A stretch of 64,000 bases of DNA from Pinus tabuliformis (GCA_031772625.1 CM062804.1:1017580514-1017644513); one strand, 5' to 3'; counted from the first letter of the stretch, positions 1-10,822 are shown. Made by a program: numbers and translations. Notes: generated by a model from the sequence alone, not told the origin.

Positions 1-999
1 GAGAGTAAATGGCACTGATTAATCTAATTGAGAATTTAATCTAGCAAAAAAGTGAATGAAGTAAACTAAATTACATTACTGAGTTTCATCATCTAACTAC
101 TGATAAAAACTAGAAAGAGATCAAGCAAATGGAAGCTACTCTAAATTATGAACAGTATTAATAAGAAAATGATGGAAATTGTGTTATAAACATTGTCAGT
201 AAGAAAATGAGTATAAACACTGTGAAAGAAAATGATGAATTTACAGTTAACAAGAAGAATAAAAATAAAATGAAATGAAACCTTCTTCAGTGCAGGGGCC
301 CTCTGCAACTGATTAGGCTACGCTTGCTCAATCAATTCCAAGGAAACTCCTTCAGATTCTCATAAAACATGCAATCTTCATATTAGAAACAGGGACACAA
401 AATGCCTAGAAATTACAAAGTTCAGAACTTGATTTCACAATAAAATTATCACTATCACCACTAACTTATACGGTCCTTTACATAGGTATTTATAAGAAAA
501 ACCATGTAACTGTTTATGGAGAAAAACATGCTACAGTCAAACATGTAGAAGACAGATATGTGGAATTTCTTCCTCGGCTGCTGGAGACATAAATCCAAGA
601 CATGCTAGCCATTTTCTTCGGTTTTATAGGTGGTTGTTGGAGTCTGTAGGTATAGCTATTTGTTTCGGATAACACTTCCCATCATTGTGAAACGTGTTAA
701 TTACCACGAAACAGAGTCCTGTTACCTTCGGTCTCTATGTTTGACTTATCCATTGACCGTAGTCTTATGCCATCTTCTTTGTCGACCTGGGCTAAGTGAA
801 TAGGATAGGGTCCATGTCACGGTGATTTCCAAGCTACCCATGTAGCTAGTTTCTCCATTTGACACCTGGAACCTGTTAAAGCATGAAGGTAGCTGTGGAA
901 CAGCCGATTAGCTGCAGAATAGGCTACGTTCCGTAGCCAATATACAAAAATTTATTCAAACAACAAAACATAAAAGCATAGCATGTAAATCACTAAATT
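1..999. other. Unassigned DNA, no gene seen
   Basis: No convincing reading frame, RNA gene or LTR is visible in either strand. The only structure I noted is a small perfect inverted repeat at 922-938 (7-bp arms GGCTACG/CGTAGCC around TTC). The 3' LTR expected for the neighbouring minus-strand Copia-1 should lie here, but nothing matches the LTR sequence at 4684-5066, so it is lost or too diverged to recognise. Confidence 0.5.
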
Positions 1000-1156
1000 C
1001 CCTCCTTAAGACAGTATATACTGATCCTTGGTGATGAGAATGCATCTTTCTCATGAAAAAACAAAGAAAAAGAATGAGAAGAGTTGCTAGGGAAAGAGTA
1101 ATTTTGAGGCTCAACAAGTCTCCCAATTCTGTCAATCACATCACTCAAGGTATCAT

Positions 1157-3565
1157 CTATTGTTGGAGTTTCCTACGGGGGAGAGAGTGCTTCAGAAGAA
1201 GATTCCATAAGTTGATATAGTATAGGAATCCCCCCTTCAAGATGTGGAAACTGATTATCAAATTCTTGAAATGTTTTTGCATTTTTGAATCTATCCAAGC
1301 GATCAAGTTGCCGCTCAACAACATTGTCATTTTTGGATGATTCAAGAAAGATTACATCTCTAGATACAACAAACTTTTTATTGACTTCATCATAAAGACA
1401 GTATGCTTTGGATGTGTTTGAATACCCCAGGAAGATACACTTACAACTCCTTTCACCAAGTTTGTTTCAATGTACCTTTGGTATCAAGGCATAATAGGTG
1501 GAACCAAAGACCCTGAGATGTTTTACCGAAGGAATGTGTTCATACCACATTTCATAAGGAGTCTTGTTTCTAATAGCATTAGATGTACATCTATTCTTTA
1601 CATATACAACACATAGAACTGCATCAGCCCAAAACATCAATTTTACATTTTTGAAAAACATCATGGGGCACACCATATTTAAGATTGTCCTATTCATTCT
1701 TTCAGCTACTCCGTTCTGTTGGGGATTATAAGTCACAGTTGTTTGATGTTTGATCCCATGTTGGCAAAGATAGTTTTCAAATTCATTTGAAGTTTATTCT
1801 TTTCCATTATCAGTGCGAATAGAGCCAATATGAGATTGTGCATCATTTTCAATCCATGTATGAAAGTTCTTGAATGTTTGAAAAGCATCAGATTTGTTCT
1901 TCAATAAATAAACCCAACACATTCTGGTGTAGTCATCAATAAATGTCATCATATATTTATTTCCATTTGTATAAGGAACATACATTGGACCACATAAATC
2001 TGAATGAATGAGTTCAAGTTTTCTATGTGCTCTGGAATGTGAGTTATGAAAAGACTATTTTCTATGCTTTCCTATAATGCAAGCATCACATTGCTTAAGT
2101 TTCCTAGGAATTGTAGGCAAACCAGTAACACCATTTTTCTTCAACAAGCAGAGGTTGTCATAGTTTAAGTGTCCAAATCTAGCATGCTATAATAAACTTG
2201 ATGGAAATGTACCTTCTTCATAATGAGAATTGTATGAGAAATTTTGTGCACGAGGAGAGGTAACCTGCAACTTGAGAAGCCTTTCTTCTTCTATCCCCGT
2301 CATGAAAAGTGAGTGGTTTGATGATTTTCTCACCTCAAGATTTCCATCAAACATATGAATGGAGTGTCCTTGTTGGCAGATGTGGACCAAGGAAAACAAG
2401 GTTCTCCTCAATTGTGGGAGATATAAAACATGATGCAGAAGATTGTCTGAAGGACCATGCAATTTAAGCCTGATTGTACCAAGCCCTGATGGCTTGAATT
2501 TTGATTCGTTTGCAAAGTATATTGCTCCATCAACATTGTCAGTGAATTCTTCAAAAAAATATCTTCTAAAATTCATGTGGAAAGTTGCTCCTGAATCAAG
2601 CAACCAATCACTTTTCCAAGAAGCAAGTGAAGCATTAAATAAGTCTTCATTTGCTACAATATTACAGCGTGCCACAACATAGTGAGCAGATTCATGTGCT
2701 TTACCTTTCTCTTTGTCATTAGTTTTATCTTTGGGTTTGTTTCTTTCCTGCTCAATTCCACCCCAAGGAAACTTGCATGTGGATGCATCATGTGATCCAT
2801 CTATTTTGCAGCGTATGCAATGCAAATCTGACTTTTCTCCTTAAGAGTGTCTGCCCCCCTTGTCTCTGAAATTTCTTCCTCTTCCTCTTCGACCACCTCT
2901 TCCTCTAGAAGAATCTTGAGAAAGATTCTTCTCTCTATGTGCAAGACACACAACCTCTTCAGAAGACTCAGGAGCTGTGTTCTTCCCAAAAGCTTTCTCT
3001 CTTTCAGCAATTTTTTTCACAAGGGAGTCAAAGGTAATATCTTTGAGGTTTCCATTTGCTTGCAATGACTCCAGATAATTTGAGTAAGTGGGATAAATTG
3101 CCTTGAGAAAAGCTATCAGAGGAATGTCCAGTTCAACATTAGTGACTTTGATATCATGCATAATAGATTTTACTTTTGATGCAAGAGCAAGAGGATCATC
3201 ATTTTGTAATTCAAGGCTGAACAATTTAATCATGAGTTGAACAACTTCAAGTGCAGAGTGTGAGTCATAGAGTTCCTTCAGTTTTTGTAAGGCTTCGAAA
3301 GCATTAAAAATGGCGAAATATGGCAACTCACCTCTTCATTTACTAAATTTGCTGCAATCAATGCATAAGCCTTGTTGTTCTTATTTTCCCAAATGGCTAA
3401 TTCCTTGTTTGAGGTAGGTTGTTCTGGCTCTTTTCCACCTTCTCCAACACACACTCCTTTCCACAGCTGATTAAGAATGAGAATGTGTTTGATTTTCTGC
3501 GACCATTTTGGATAGTTCTCCTTACCAATGAGAACCGCTCCCACAATAGATATCAATGAATGCAT
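1157..3565 (-). pseudogene. Copia-1 gag-protease-integrase, broken
   Basis: Several overlapping minus-strand frames together make a Copia gag-pol without RT. Gag lies at 2841-3565 (UBN2-type, with an Arg/Gly/Glu-rich tail). A CxxC-type knuckle (CIRCK...DASTCKF) and the protease site LLDSGATFHM lie at 2187-2825. The HxxC..C pre-integrase part and integrase core follow (SDLCGP, FIDDYTR, RTDNGKE, NPQQNGVAERMNR). The tail reads VNKKFVVSRDVIF and ends at 1157. Frame changes occur near 3300 and 2830, and in-frame stops occur around 2055 and 1467. The DD35E residues are present in pieces, but no single product can be made. Ty1/copia identity is secure; lineage is not assigned. Confidence 0.85.
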
Positions 3566-4670
3566 TGTAAAACATGTGTATTGTAAAAAAAAACTTCTGC
3601 TGGAAAAAACAATGCACTTTTGATGTTAAAAAAAAATTGCAGTGTAGTAGAAATATTCTGAATTCTTATGACAACCAAGAAATTAGCCGCAGTTTCTTAC
3701 AAAACAACAGCACAAAATCATGAAATAAATTGCAACAAGGCAAAAAAAAAAAATTGTAGGTCATATCTTCGAATCTTTGTAACTCAAAAACAACTCCTCA
3801 TATACCGAAATCTCCGGTTCCAAAAGCCAAAAATGTAGTAATCTTTAGCCCAAGGAGAAGACAATGGCAACATTCAACAAGTTTTATCGCGCTAACTGTT
3901 GAAACACTTGGAATTATAAAACCTCGCAATTCTTCAAAACTTTATATTGGAGACCACAATTTTTCACTCTGCGGTATCTTTGGCAATCCAAGCAGAATCA
4001 ATCGTTTTCTGACGGAATACTTGCTCCCTTGGTGGCTTGGAGATGGGAACCCACATGGGTTCCTTGCCACATTATAATCTCAACTCTACCAATTCTTTTA
4101 TTGGCAACTCTATGCACGACCTCAACATCATTGACAGCACCTCCATCCTGAATGCGAGAAAGTGGCTAGTGCATAGAATCTAGAAATGGCGCGGAGAAGG
4201 GGCAGTAGCAGTTGCAATAGTGGGAGGGGGACATTGCGAGTGCATAAGCGAAAGGGTGAATGACCAGCAAAAACAGCGAGAGTGAGCTCTCAAGCGCCAA
4301 AATGAGAACAGGGAAGATTTTTAGGTGGTTGCGCGCCAAGTGGCCTCCGACTTTCTGTATCCCTCCTCCTTTCAAGGGAAGCCCAGAGAAGAAGTGGACT
4401 TTTCCCAGGGGTTGGGGAAAATGAGTATCGCAAAGCTTGTGAAAAGCTACCTGTAGCTGTGGGCTTGATGGCCTGAATTGAATCAAACGATGGCTTAATG
4501 CCACAATGAGAGCAGGCCACAAGAAAGGAGTTTTTTGTTGCTCTCTACCGAATATAAAATTCATATGACAGTGTTAGGCCTCAGAAGCATGACAAAGGTG
4601 TCAGTTCTGCAAAATAGGCAGAACATAGGCAGAAGGGAGTTACAAGGGCAGGAATGCTAAAAATAGAGTT
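3566..4670 (-). other. Copia-1 untranslated leader
   Basis: This stretch lies between the gag start and the primer site. It has open frames such as 4166-4564 on the minus strand, but none resembles a known domain, and the position is that of a retrotransposon leader. I see no other element in it. Confidence 0.5.
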
Positions 4671-4683
4671 GGCTTTGATACCA
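4671..4683 (-). promoter_or_regulatory. Copia-1 primer binding site
   Basis: The minus strand reads TGGTATCAAAGCC, one mismatch from the usual plant Copia primer site TGGTATCAGAGCC, which pairs with the 3' end of initiator-Met tRNA. It directly abuts the LTR end (TGACA) at 4684 and so fixes that boundary and the orientation. Confidence 0.85.
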
Positions 4684-5066
4684 TGTCAGGCCAGGAGGTA
4701 ACTCCTCAAAAATGAGATTATATATTCATTTAGGTTGTTCATTATTATATACATGAGGGAGTGACTGTTGAGTTTCATCTCCCAATGACTCTCCATTTTC
4801 TCTTTTATTTATTTACATTATTTACAGTTGTTCACCCAATCCCTATGATTAGGTGTCATCGTTATTCTTTAATTTTCATTTCTTTTAAAAACTTACAAAT
4901 AAACCTCTACACGCTGCCCAATAAAATACAGCACTTCATGGATACCAAAAATCACCCTGAACTAAGCTTGTATGATGTGTTGAAAAAACCAAAAACAAAA
5001 TAAAATTGTTCTACTGCATGTGGAACAGACTGAACAACCTCTCCTTTAGTATGGAACTGTTTTGTT
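4684..5066 (-). repeat. Copia-1 5' LTR, R/U5 side
   Basis: The LTR begins with TGTCAGG next to the primer site and runs to the hAT insertion point. The LTR continues at 8841 on the far side of the hAT, where a TATA-like CTATATAG (8845-8852) sits on the promoter side as expected for a minus-strand element. No second LTR was found for comparison. Confidence 0.65.
5059..5066. repeat. hAT target site duplication, left
   Basis: GTTTTGTT directly precedes the CAATGTTGCA end of the hAT. The same 8-mer directly follows its other end at 8833-8840. A perfect 8-bp duplication is diagnostic of hAT-superfamily insertion. Confidence 0.95.
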
Positions 5067-5145
5067 CAATGTTGCACGAAGCGGAAGCGCGAAGCGGAAG
5101 CGTCATTTTCCAAAAATCTAGGGAGCGAAGCGTCCGCGGAAGCGT

Positions 5146-5877
5146 CTGCTATATATATATATTTTTATATATTTTTTTGCATTTATACTCAAAACAAACA
5201 TCCCAAATACCAAATTAATTGTAGAAGACATGAAAACATGCATATTTTTGCATAAATCAAGATAGATATGGCATCCATGATTCCATTGTAGTTACTAGTA
5301 TGTACAACAATCATCTATATTCTAGCTATTACAAACATACATCAAATTTTTAAGCATATTATAAAACATAAAACATTTAAGCATATTATAAAACATAAAA
5401 CATAGAGCATATTATGATTTATCTAGCAAGTGAGCAACTGTCAACATTTGTCATGTCCAAAATTCAAATAATAATGTTTACAAAATATGTCACTTGGTCA
5501 CCGCCAAGCCAAAAAGGTTCAAAATTCAAATTCACAAGTCTACAAGTCTAATGAGTAATCTATGACAAAAAGAAGTAGATTGTGAATATATCTACTAATC
5601 TCTCCTCCTTCCACCACGAATAGAACGTGATGGCGGGCCTCCACGTGGTGGCAATGAAGAAGATGGTCCCTGTGTAAGTCATGGCATGGAACTGATGAAG
5701 AAGAACCCCCTGCCGTTGGTGTTGAACCATGGAACCTAGAAACCAAGGGACCAGATGGGGGTGGGGGTGGTGGCATATCAACACCCGTGTCATCATCCTA
5801 GAATCGCTCAAAAAATTCATGCAAAAAAAAAAACACTAGTTAACAAAAAAATTAAAAACATGAATTAGAGAAATGCT
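5146..5877. other. hAT 3' non-coding region
   Basis: AT-rich DNA between the left subterminal repeats and the transposase stop codon. It contains a short direct repeat around 5350-5402 (two copies of a TTTAAGCATATTATAAAACATAAAACAT-type unit) and no credible gene. Small minus-strand frames at 5540-5820 have a Pro-rich sequence without recognisable domains. Confidence 0.55.
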
Positions 5878-8118
5878 TTATAAGGGAAAATTGGAAAATT
5901 CATACCACAATGGACATACCTGGATAAGAGAATCCTCTAATTGCTCTAGTCGCAACACTCCATCCTCCAAATTGGGCTCCTCTGGATTCTTGTCCCAAGT
6001 CAACAAGTCTTTATTAGACTTTGCATCTTCACAGTAATGGGACAACAATCGCAAGTTGTAATGAACATAAACCAAGCTCTCTGCCCGGTCTAAATTCAAC
6101 CTGTTCCTTTTAACACTGTGGATGAAAGAATAAGAGATCCAACACCTCTTTGCAGAAGAAGTGTTTACCACCTGTGATAGCACCCACAATGCCAAACTCT
6201 GTAGAAGTGGAGTAGGCCCTCCATGCATGTTCCACCACTCAAGAGCAGAAAAATGCTCTCGATCTTGAATTGCATGCATGCTCGAAAATGGACCAGTGTT
6301 GCTCGTATAGTTGCTCACCTGTCTCCGTACCAATGCAGCCTCCTCCTCATCAGGGATTAATCTACTCAATGCAGCCATATATTTTTCGTGAACCTCTTTA
6401 TCTTGGTGTGGTTTTCTCCTGACTCCCCCCCCAGGTGCTGGTTTTGAAAGCCATGATGGATGATAGTATTTAGGTGTCAAAACATATGCTAATGCATGCA
6501 ATGGAACATTTAGCATATCCCATCGTTTTTCCACCTCTTCACGAATATAATTGTACAAGGTGGTATCTCTAGGCTCAACAATGTCTTTAATCTGCCCCAA
6601 CATGCTATCCATTTGCTCATACACCTCCCCAATTACTGGTCGATCTGAATCTGCAAACTTGATCATGTAATAAATTGGTTTGGTGAATTGCAAAACATAT
6701 TTAACCTGTGACCAAAAGTAACTGTCAAGAACAGTGTCCTTGACTTCATTAGCACCATCTGTACTGACGTTAATTTCATCCCATGTTTCAGAACACACCA
6801 GATTAGTTAAAGCTTGTCTCACCCTCACTAGCCGCCTAAAGGTGAGGTAATAACTAGCAAATCTTGTCTTTGCAATTTTAAGCAATTGCAACTTGGAGTA
6901 AGTGCCATAGAAGTAGTTTACCCTTGTATGCCCTGTGATGAATTTAATGAGCTGCTTCCCTTTCCTGTAAACCTCAGCAATCCACCCACAATCTTTGTGT
7001 TTCACAATATCATGCATCAAAAGGTTCAATGTGTGAACCAGGCACCCAGACCAAAAGATGTGTGGATGAGTACGCTCAATAATTTTTCCTGCTAACTTAC
7101 AATTTGCTGCATTATCTGTGATCACTTGAACCACATTATTCGGACCAACATCTTTGATTGATTTCAATAGGAGATCTGCAATGTTTGGTGCAGTTGCACT
7201 GATGGAGGAGGAGTCATGAGATGCAATAAATACTGCACCACTAGAAGAAACACCAAGAACATTTATCAAATGTTGGTTTCTAATATTTGTCCACCCATCT
7301 GATACAATGGATACCCCAAAATCCACCCACTCATGTGTAAAACGTGTCAAAGCTCTTTGAACCTTAGCTTTTTCTCTTTCTAATAACACTGTTCTAGCTT
7401 TCTCATAGTTGGGGGCCTTGTATCCTTTTGGGGCTTCATTGATGGCCTTTACCATTTCATGCCAATAGGGAGAGCGAAGCACATTGAATGGTACACCGCA
7501 AGCACAAAGAAAACGGACTATCTTTCCATCCACATCATCCCTCCCAGCAACATTAAGGAAATCCCCTATTGTTTTTCTACCTCCAGAGGTTGCAAAAGTA
7601 CCATGAGGAGATGGGCAACTACCAAATTTAGAGGTTGCACTTGATTCAGAATGAGTTTTTTGTTTCTTGTTTTTTCGTTGTGCAGCCATCTCTATTTTGA
7701 TGTATTTTTGTCTTTGTTCACTTGAAATGTTTGGGCAAATGGTTACCCCCACAGAACCCTTTTTTTCATCACTGTCTAGCACCCCACAAAGATGCCTCCT
7801 CAGACGGGTATATGAACCCGTATATGGTTTTCCTCCATGACAACCATGAGGGCACATCCATTTGTAAGATCCACCACCCTTTCCCCCTTCAAGTTTGGTC
7901 ACATAGTTCCACAAGGGATTTGATGTACCTTTCCCATCTTGTGCTTCAGTGTCCTCTTCAAGTTCATCCCCTTCCTCTTCAAACCCTTCCTCCTCATCAT
8001 ACATTGGGTCACTACTATTAGGACCAAGTTCATCCCCTTCCTCTTCCCCTCTATTCCTCACCCTTGCCATCATTAAAACCAAGAGTGGAATGATACATAG
8101 AAGCCAAAAGAACACCAT
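5878..8118 (-). CDS. hAT transposase, BED finger and DUF659 type
   Basis: The protein binds its own element ends and catalyses excision and reinsertion in the nucleus. The open frame runs from 8223, but a 5' intron (8149-8254) removes its first ATG. The first ATG kept is at 8118 (AAGATGG, strong context); another good one is at 8070 (MARVRNRGEEE). In the 781-residue numbering from 8223: an acidic stretch at about 60-95; a BED-type zinc finger at about 105-147 (C124, C128, H144); a DUF659/RNase H-like core at about 250-400 with SDGWT (D309) and ITDNAANC (D370); and the hAT C-terminal dimerisation region at about 660-735 (EWWNMHG...). There is no stop or frameshift, unlike every retroelement frame here. 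It is the only intact long gene in the window. Confidence 0.9.
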   Translation of the reverse strand: MVFFWLLCIIPLLVLMMARVRNRGEEEGDELGPNSSDPMYDEEEGFEEEGDELEEDTEAQDGKGTSNPLWNYVTKLEGGKGGGSYKWMCPHGCHGGKPYTGSYTRLRRHLCGVLDSDEKKGSVGVTICPNISSEQRQKYIKIEMAAQRKNKKQKTHSESSATSKFGSCPSPHGTFATSGGRKTIGDFLNVAGRDDVDGKIVRFLCACGVPFNVLRSPYWHEMVKAINEAPKGYKAPNYEKARTVLLEREKAKVQRALTRFTHEWVDFGVSIVSDGWTNIRNQHLINVLGVSSSGAVFIASHDSSSISATAPNIADLLLKSIKDVGPNNVVQVITDNAANCKLAGKIIERTHPHIFWSGCLVHTLNLLMHDIVKHKDCGWIAEVYRKGKQLIKFITGHTRVNYFYGTYSKLQLLKIAKTRFASYYLTFRRLVRVRQALTNLVCSETWDEINVSTDGANEVKDTVLDSYFWSQVKYVLQFTKPIYYMIKFADSDRPVIGEVYEQMDSMLGQIKDIVEPRDTTLYNYIREEVEKRWDMLNVPLHALAYVLTPKYYHPSWLSKPAPGGGVRRKPHQDKEVHEKYMAALSRLIPDEEEAALVRRQVSNYTSNTGPFSSMHAIQDREHFSALEWWNMHGGPTPLLQSLALWVLSQVVNTSSAKRCWISYSFIHSVKRNRLNLDRAESLVYVHYNLRLLSHYCEDAKSNKDLLTWDKNPEEPNLEDGVLRLEQLEDSLIQVCPLWYEFSNFPL

Positions 8119-8148
8119 CTTGGAATATGGATATAGGTGGTGGACAAC

Positions 8149-8254
8149 CTGTAAATAAAGGAGCAAGTAGAAACAATGGGAAAGAGTAGGAGAGGGAGGA
8201 GAAAAATACAATTTTTTTTTCAAAAAAACAAGGGAGTTTGGGGTTTGAACTTAC
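8149..8254 (-). other. Intron in hAT transposase 5' region
   Basis: On the minus strand, AAAGAG is followed by GTAAGTTC (donor), and the segment ends in TTTATTTACAG before GTTG (acceptor), giving a 106-bp GT-AG intron. The frame upstream in the first exon (8251-8469) does not join in frame with the transposase, so this is best read as a 5' UTR intron. RNA data would be needed to prove splicing. Confidence 0.7.
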
Positions 8255-8470
8255 CTCTTTAGCTCTTGTAGATGAAGTCCTCCAAGCTCTTGCTCCAAGC
8301 TCCTCCTCCTTCTCCTAGCTCCTCCTTCTTCACTCCTCCAAGCTCTCCTCTCTTCTCCTCTCCTTTCCTCTCTTCTCTTCTCCTCTCCTCTCTTCTCTTC
8401 TCCAACTCTCATAAACTCAAAGTGAGAAAATGAGAAGAGAATGGGGGCTTTATTCTTTTCTAAACTCACC
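8255..8470 (-). promoter_or_regulatory. hAT transcript leader exon / promoter side
   Basis: A purine-rich leader on the minus strand (GAGAGGAGAAGAGAAGAG repeats at 8336-8405) ends at the splice donor at 8254. Its short open frame is unrelated to known proteins. The core promoter is probably upstream of this stretch, but I see no clear TATA box. Confidence 0.4.
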
Positions 8471-8832
8471 CTAAACTCACCCTAAACTCACCTAACCCAC
8501 CCCCTCATGCTAGTTAAGTTAAATTTTAAAAGAAATTAAAAAAAAAATAAGTAAAAATTCGCTGCCCGCGGGGTTGCGTGCGGGTTGCGCCTGGGTGGCG
8601 TGCGGGTGGCGTGCGCTTCCGGGCAGGTTGCGTGGCGCCACCCCGTGCCCGAACCGCCTCCAGAACCGCGATTCCGGGGGGCCGCAACCTTAAATGGCAG
8701 GAATCGCTTTTTTTAACCGGAATCGCGCCACCTAAAAAACGGAATCGCGCTTCCTGTGGGGATTCCGGATCGATTCCGTACGATCCACGATTCTGCCTTT
8801 GGATCCGGGGGGGGGCGATTCCTGCAACACTG
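8471..8832. repeat. hAT right subterminal region, GC-rich
   Basis: The last 360 bp before the right end are GC-rich, unlike the AT-rich left arm. They hold many GATTC/GAATC and GCGGGT/GGGTGGCG-type short repeats, in a position to serve as transposase-binding and promoter sequence. The frames in this stretch are shadows of the repeats. Confidence 0.5.
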
Positions 8833-8840
8833 GTTTTGTT
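8833..8840. repeat. hAT target site duplication, right
   Basis: GTTTTGTT, identical to 5059-5066, directly follows the CACTG end of the element. Confidence 0.95.
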
Positions 8841-8913
8841 CACCTATATAGAACAATGCATCATTTGTACTAACTGCTGCATGTTGCCCAGATTCGCCTC
8901 TACCTGAATCCCT

Positions 8914-8914
<1 letters not shown>

Positions 8915-8965
<51 letters not shown>
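8915..8965. repeat. (CT)n microsatellite
   Basis: About 51 bp of uninterrupted CT dinucleotide lie on the U3 side of the split Copia-1 LTR. In the direction of the Copia-1 promoter it is an (AG)n tract roughly 60 bp upstream of the TATA-like motif. Confidence 0.9.
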
Positions 8966-8968
<3 letters not shown>

Positions 8969-10235
8969 TGCTCACCTACTCGTGAGTTGAAAGCCTTTAC
9001 CTTGCCCATATTTAATATTTATACTTTAGTGGGGAAATCATTTTTAATATTACTCCTATATTAATTCGTGTATGAGATATAGTTTTAGACTCAACTGCTA
9101 AATATACGACTTTCACTTTTTTCTACTAGAGTGAATTACAAAATAAAATTTACCTTTCCAAAAATAGAATTACTTTTCGAAAATATCTTTAACTACTTCA
9201 TGTTCACATTAAACATGTGCAGTAGTTTTTGTTTGAGCTACAATTCTCAATGGGAACTTCCAGAGTATAACAAGAGTTATCTCCAAGTGTAAAGAGATCC
9301 TTAAATCCATTTGATGATGGAAATGAGTGTAGAAATTCATCTTCAAGGCAACTATGTTAAAATTCTTCACAAAAAGACTTGCATATATTTTCTAAATATC
9401 AAGGCTTTGATGTTTTGAGTTGGTTCGGAGTTGGATGATACAATGATTTTGGCATATTGCATGCAATTTTAGGGTTTGGGGGCAGGAAAATGGTGTTTGT
9501 ATCAACAAAGGAGATTCAAGTAGCAAGCTCCTCCTCAAGGGTCTCAACTCAAGTTACCATTCTTTGTCTTGGTGGTAGCACTATTGATGGTGTCACAAAT
9601 GGTTCCTAATTTTTGCCCAGAATCTGGTTTTGGTTCAATGTTTGATGTGTCTTTTCTTGGTGTTTTCATTTCCCCCCATCTCTTGGTCTCTGTTTGTTGG
9701 TTATGGTCTCTATTTGGTTCTCAGCTTCTCTTTGGTCTATGTGCAGCAACTTGGAAATGGTGGTGAGTAGAGGGTTTTGCTTAGCAAAATTTATTTGGGG
9801 GATGCATTGGTTGATGGCAATGGGATTAGACTCCATTGAACCTACTTCAAAACATAGAAATATATGCCCTAGCCTCAAGCCATTTTGTGGCTAGGACTCC
9901 TCTAATTTTTGAACTTTGTTTATAACAATGTACATATTCCAGGTGCTCAACCTTTATGGTGGCACTTGTTTCTTTGTGCACTGAATTTTGGATATACAAT
10001 GTGGCATTTGAGTTTCTCACTTGGCTTCGGTTAGTGGTCCACCTCACTTGTTTAAGAGTGTTAATGTCAATGGACAAATTTCTGAGTCATGAGTGTCAAC
10101 AAAATGTAGGAAAAAAATTATGAGTCAATGATGTCTATGAAATGTAAACTTTCAGCACTGAAAAACCACATCTTGATCTGTAATTTTATTGGTCTCTAGA
10201 CTTCATAAACAATGCCCCAATGGGGTGTTACAAGT
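8966..10235. other. Unassigned DNA, no gene seen
   Basis: Moderately AT-rich sequence with short frames on both strands (for example 9569-9766 plus and 9847-10077 minus), none with a recognisable domain or codon signature. The outer end of the Copia-1 LTR may lie in the first few hundred bases. Confidence 0.45.
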
Positions 10236-10822
10236 ATAGTTTTAAAAACCAGTCTGGTCGAACCGAAAATCAATCAAACTGGCCGGTTATTCCTTAAGGT
10301 ATCAAACTGGCCTAATAAATTTGATTCATTGACTGGTCGGGATTGATTAGGTATGAAACCAACCAATTTGGTACCTAACCTATCATGCCCAGCTGATTTC
10401 GTAAAAAATCAGTCAGTTAGGAAGCCACATGGTTGGGCATGTTGATGGGACCTGTAGGCTGTGAGTGATTTTTGGAGGTGGTTTTTGGCAAACCGTGGTA
10501 GGTTCCCTCCTAAATCTGGTCTCCTAAATTTATAAAAGAATGCATAAGCTCATATTTTCCTCACACATTTGATTTCTAGCATTTGTGAGCATATGGAGCT
10601 TGGACAATTCTGCAACAGCAACAAGTTTGGATGTTCTTTGTCATCTTGGAGTTGGTTTGGAGTTGTCTAGTGGAGTTGGGGGTGTTGATCCCATTGTAAA
10701 TCTGGTAGTTGAACCAAGAATTGAAGGAAGCAAACCACCAAGACCAAGCATGGCACATGGTGACTTGTGAGGGAAGTAGTAGTCATGTAGCTTGACGAGC
10801 TGGTGCTTTTAGTTCTGTTAGG

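Larger units (their letters stand above)
5067..8832 (-). mobile_element. Complete hAT DNA transposon (3,766 bp)
   Basis: The ends are CAATGTTGCACGAAGCGG on the left and, read inward from the right, CAGTGTTGCAGGAATCGCC. They share an imperfect inverted repeat of the CA(A/G)TGTTGCA type, flanked by the 8-bp duplication GTTTTGTT. The left subterminal zone repeats GAAGCG several times within 5075-5145; the right one repeats GAATCG/GATTC within 8690-8825, a usual arrangement for hAT transposase-binding ends. One long minus-strand transposase gene fills the middle. The element sits inside the LTR of Copia-1. It looks structurally complete; whether it is active cannot be told from sequence. Confidence 0.93.
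1000..8965 (-). mobile_element. Copia-1: RT-less Ty1/copia relict, 5' LTR split by hAT
   Basis: Read on the minus strand, this is an LTR retrotransposon remnant: 5' LTR (8841 to about 8965 and 4684-5066), primer site (4671-4683), leader, gag, protease and integrase, down to a possible polypurine tract (reverse complement of CCCTCCTTAAG near 1000-1010). Reverse transcriptase and RNase H, which follow integrase in this superfamily, are absent: only about 150 bp separate the end of the integrase tail from the purine tract. The outer LTR limit right of the hAT is uncertain. A fragment of the same family lies at 53154-53494. Confidence 0.75.

Noticed and set aside
4166-4564. Minus-strand frame of 132 codons in the Copia-1 leader
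   Set aside because: No domain, lies between primer site and gag, and overlaps another equally open frame; most likely chance.
8119-8223. N-terminal extension of the hAT frame starting at 8223
   Set aside because: The first ATG lies in a segment with consensus intron borders, and the extra residues resemble no transposase N-terminus, so I start the CDS at 8118 and note 8070.
8251-8469. Minus-strand frame of 72 codons rich in Glu/Arg
   Set aside because: It is a translation of the purine-rich leader, ends at the splice donor and does not join the transposase in frame.
9569-9894. Overlapping plus-strand frames rich in hydrophobic residues
   Set aside because: No start context, conserved motif or codon pattern supports a gene; they overlap each other and an antisense frame.
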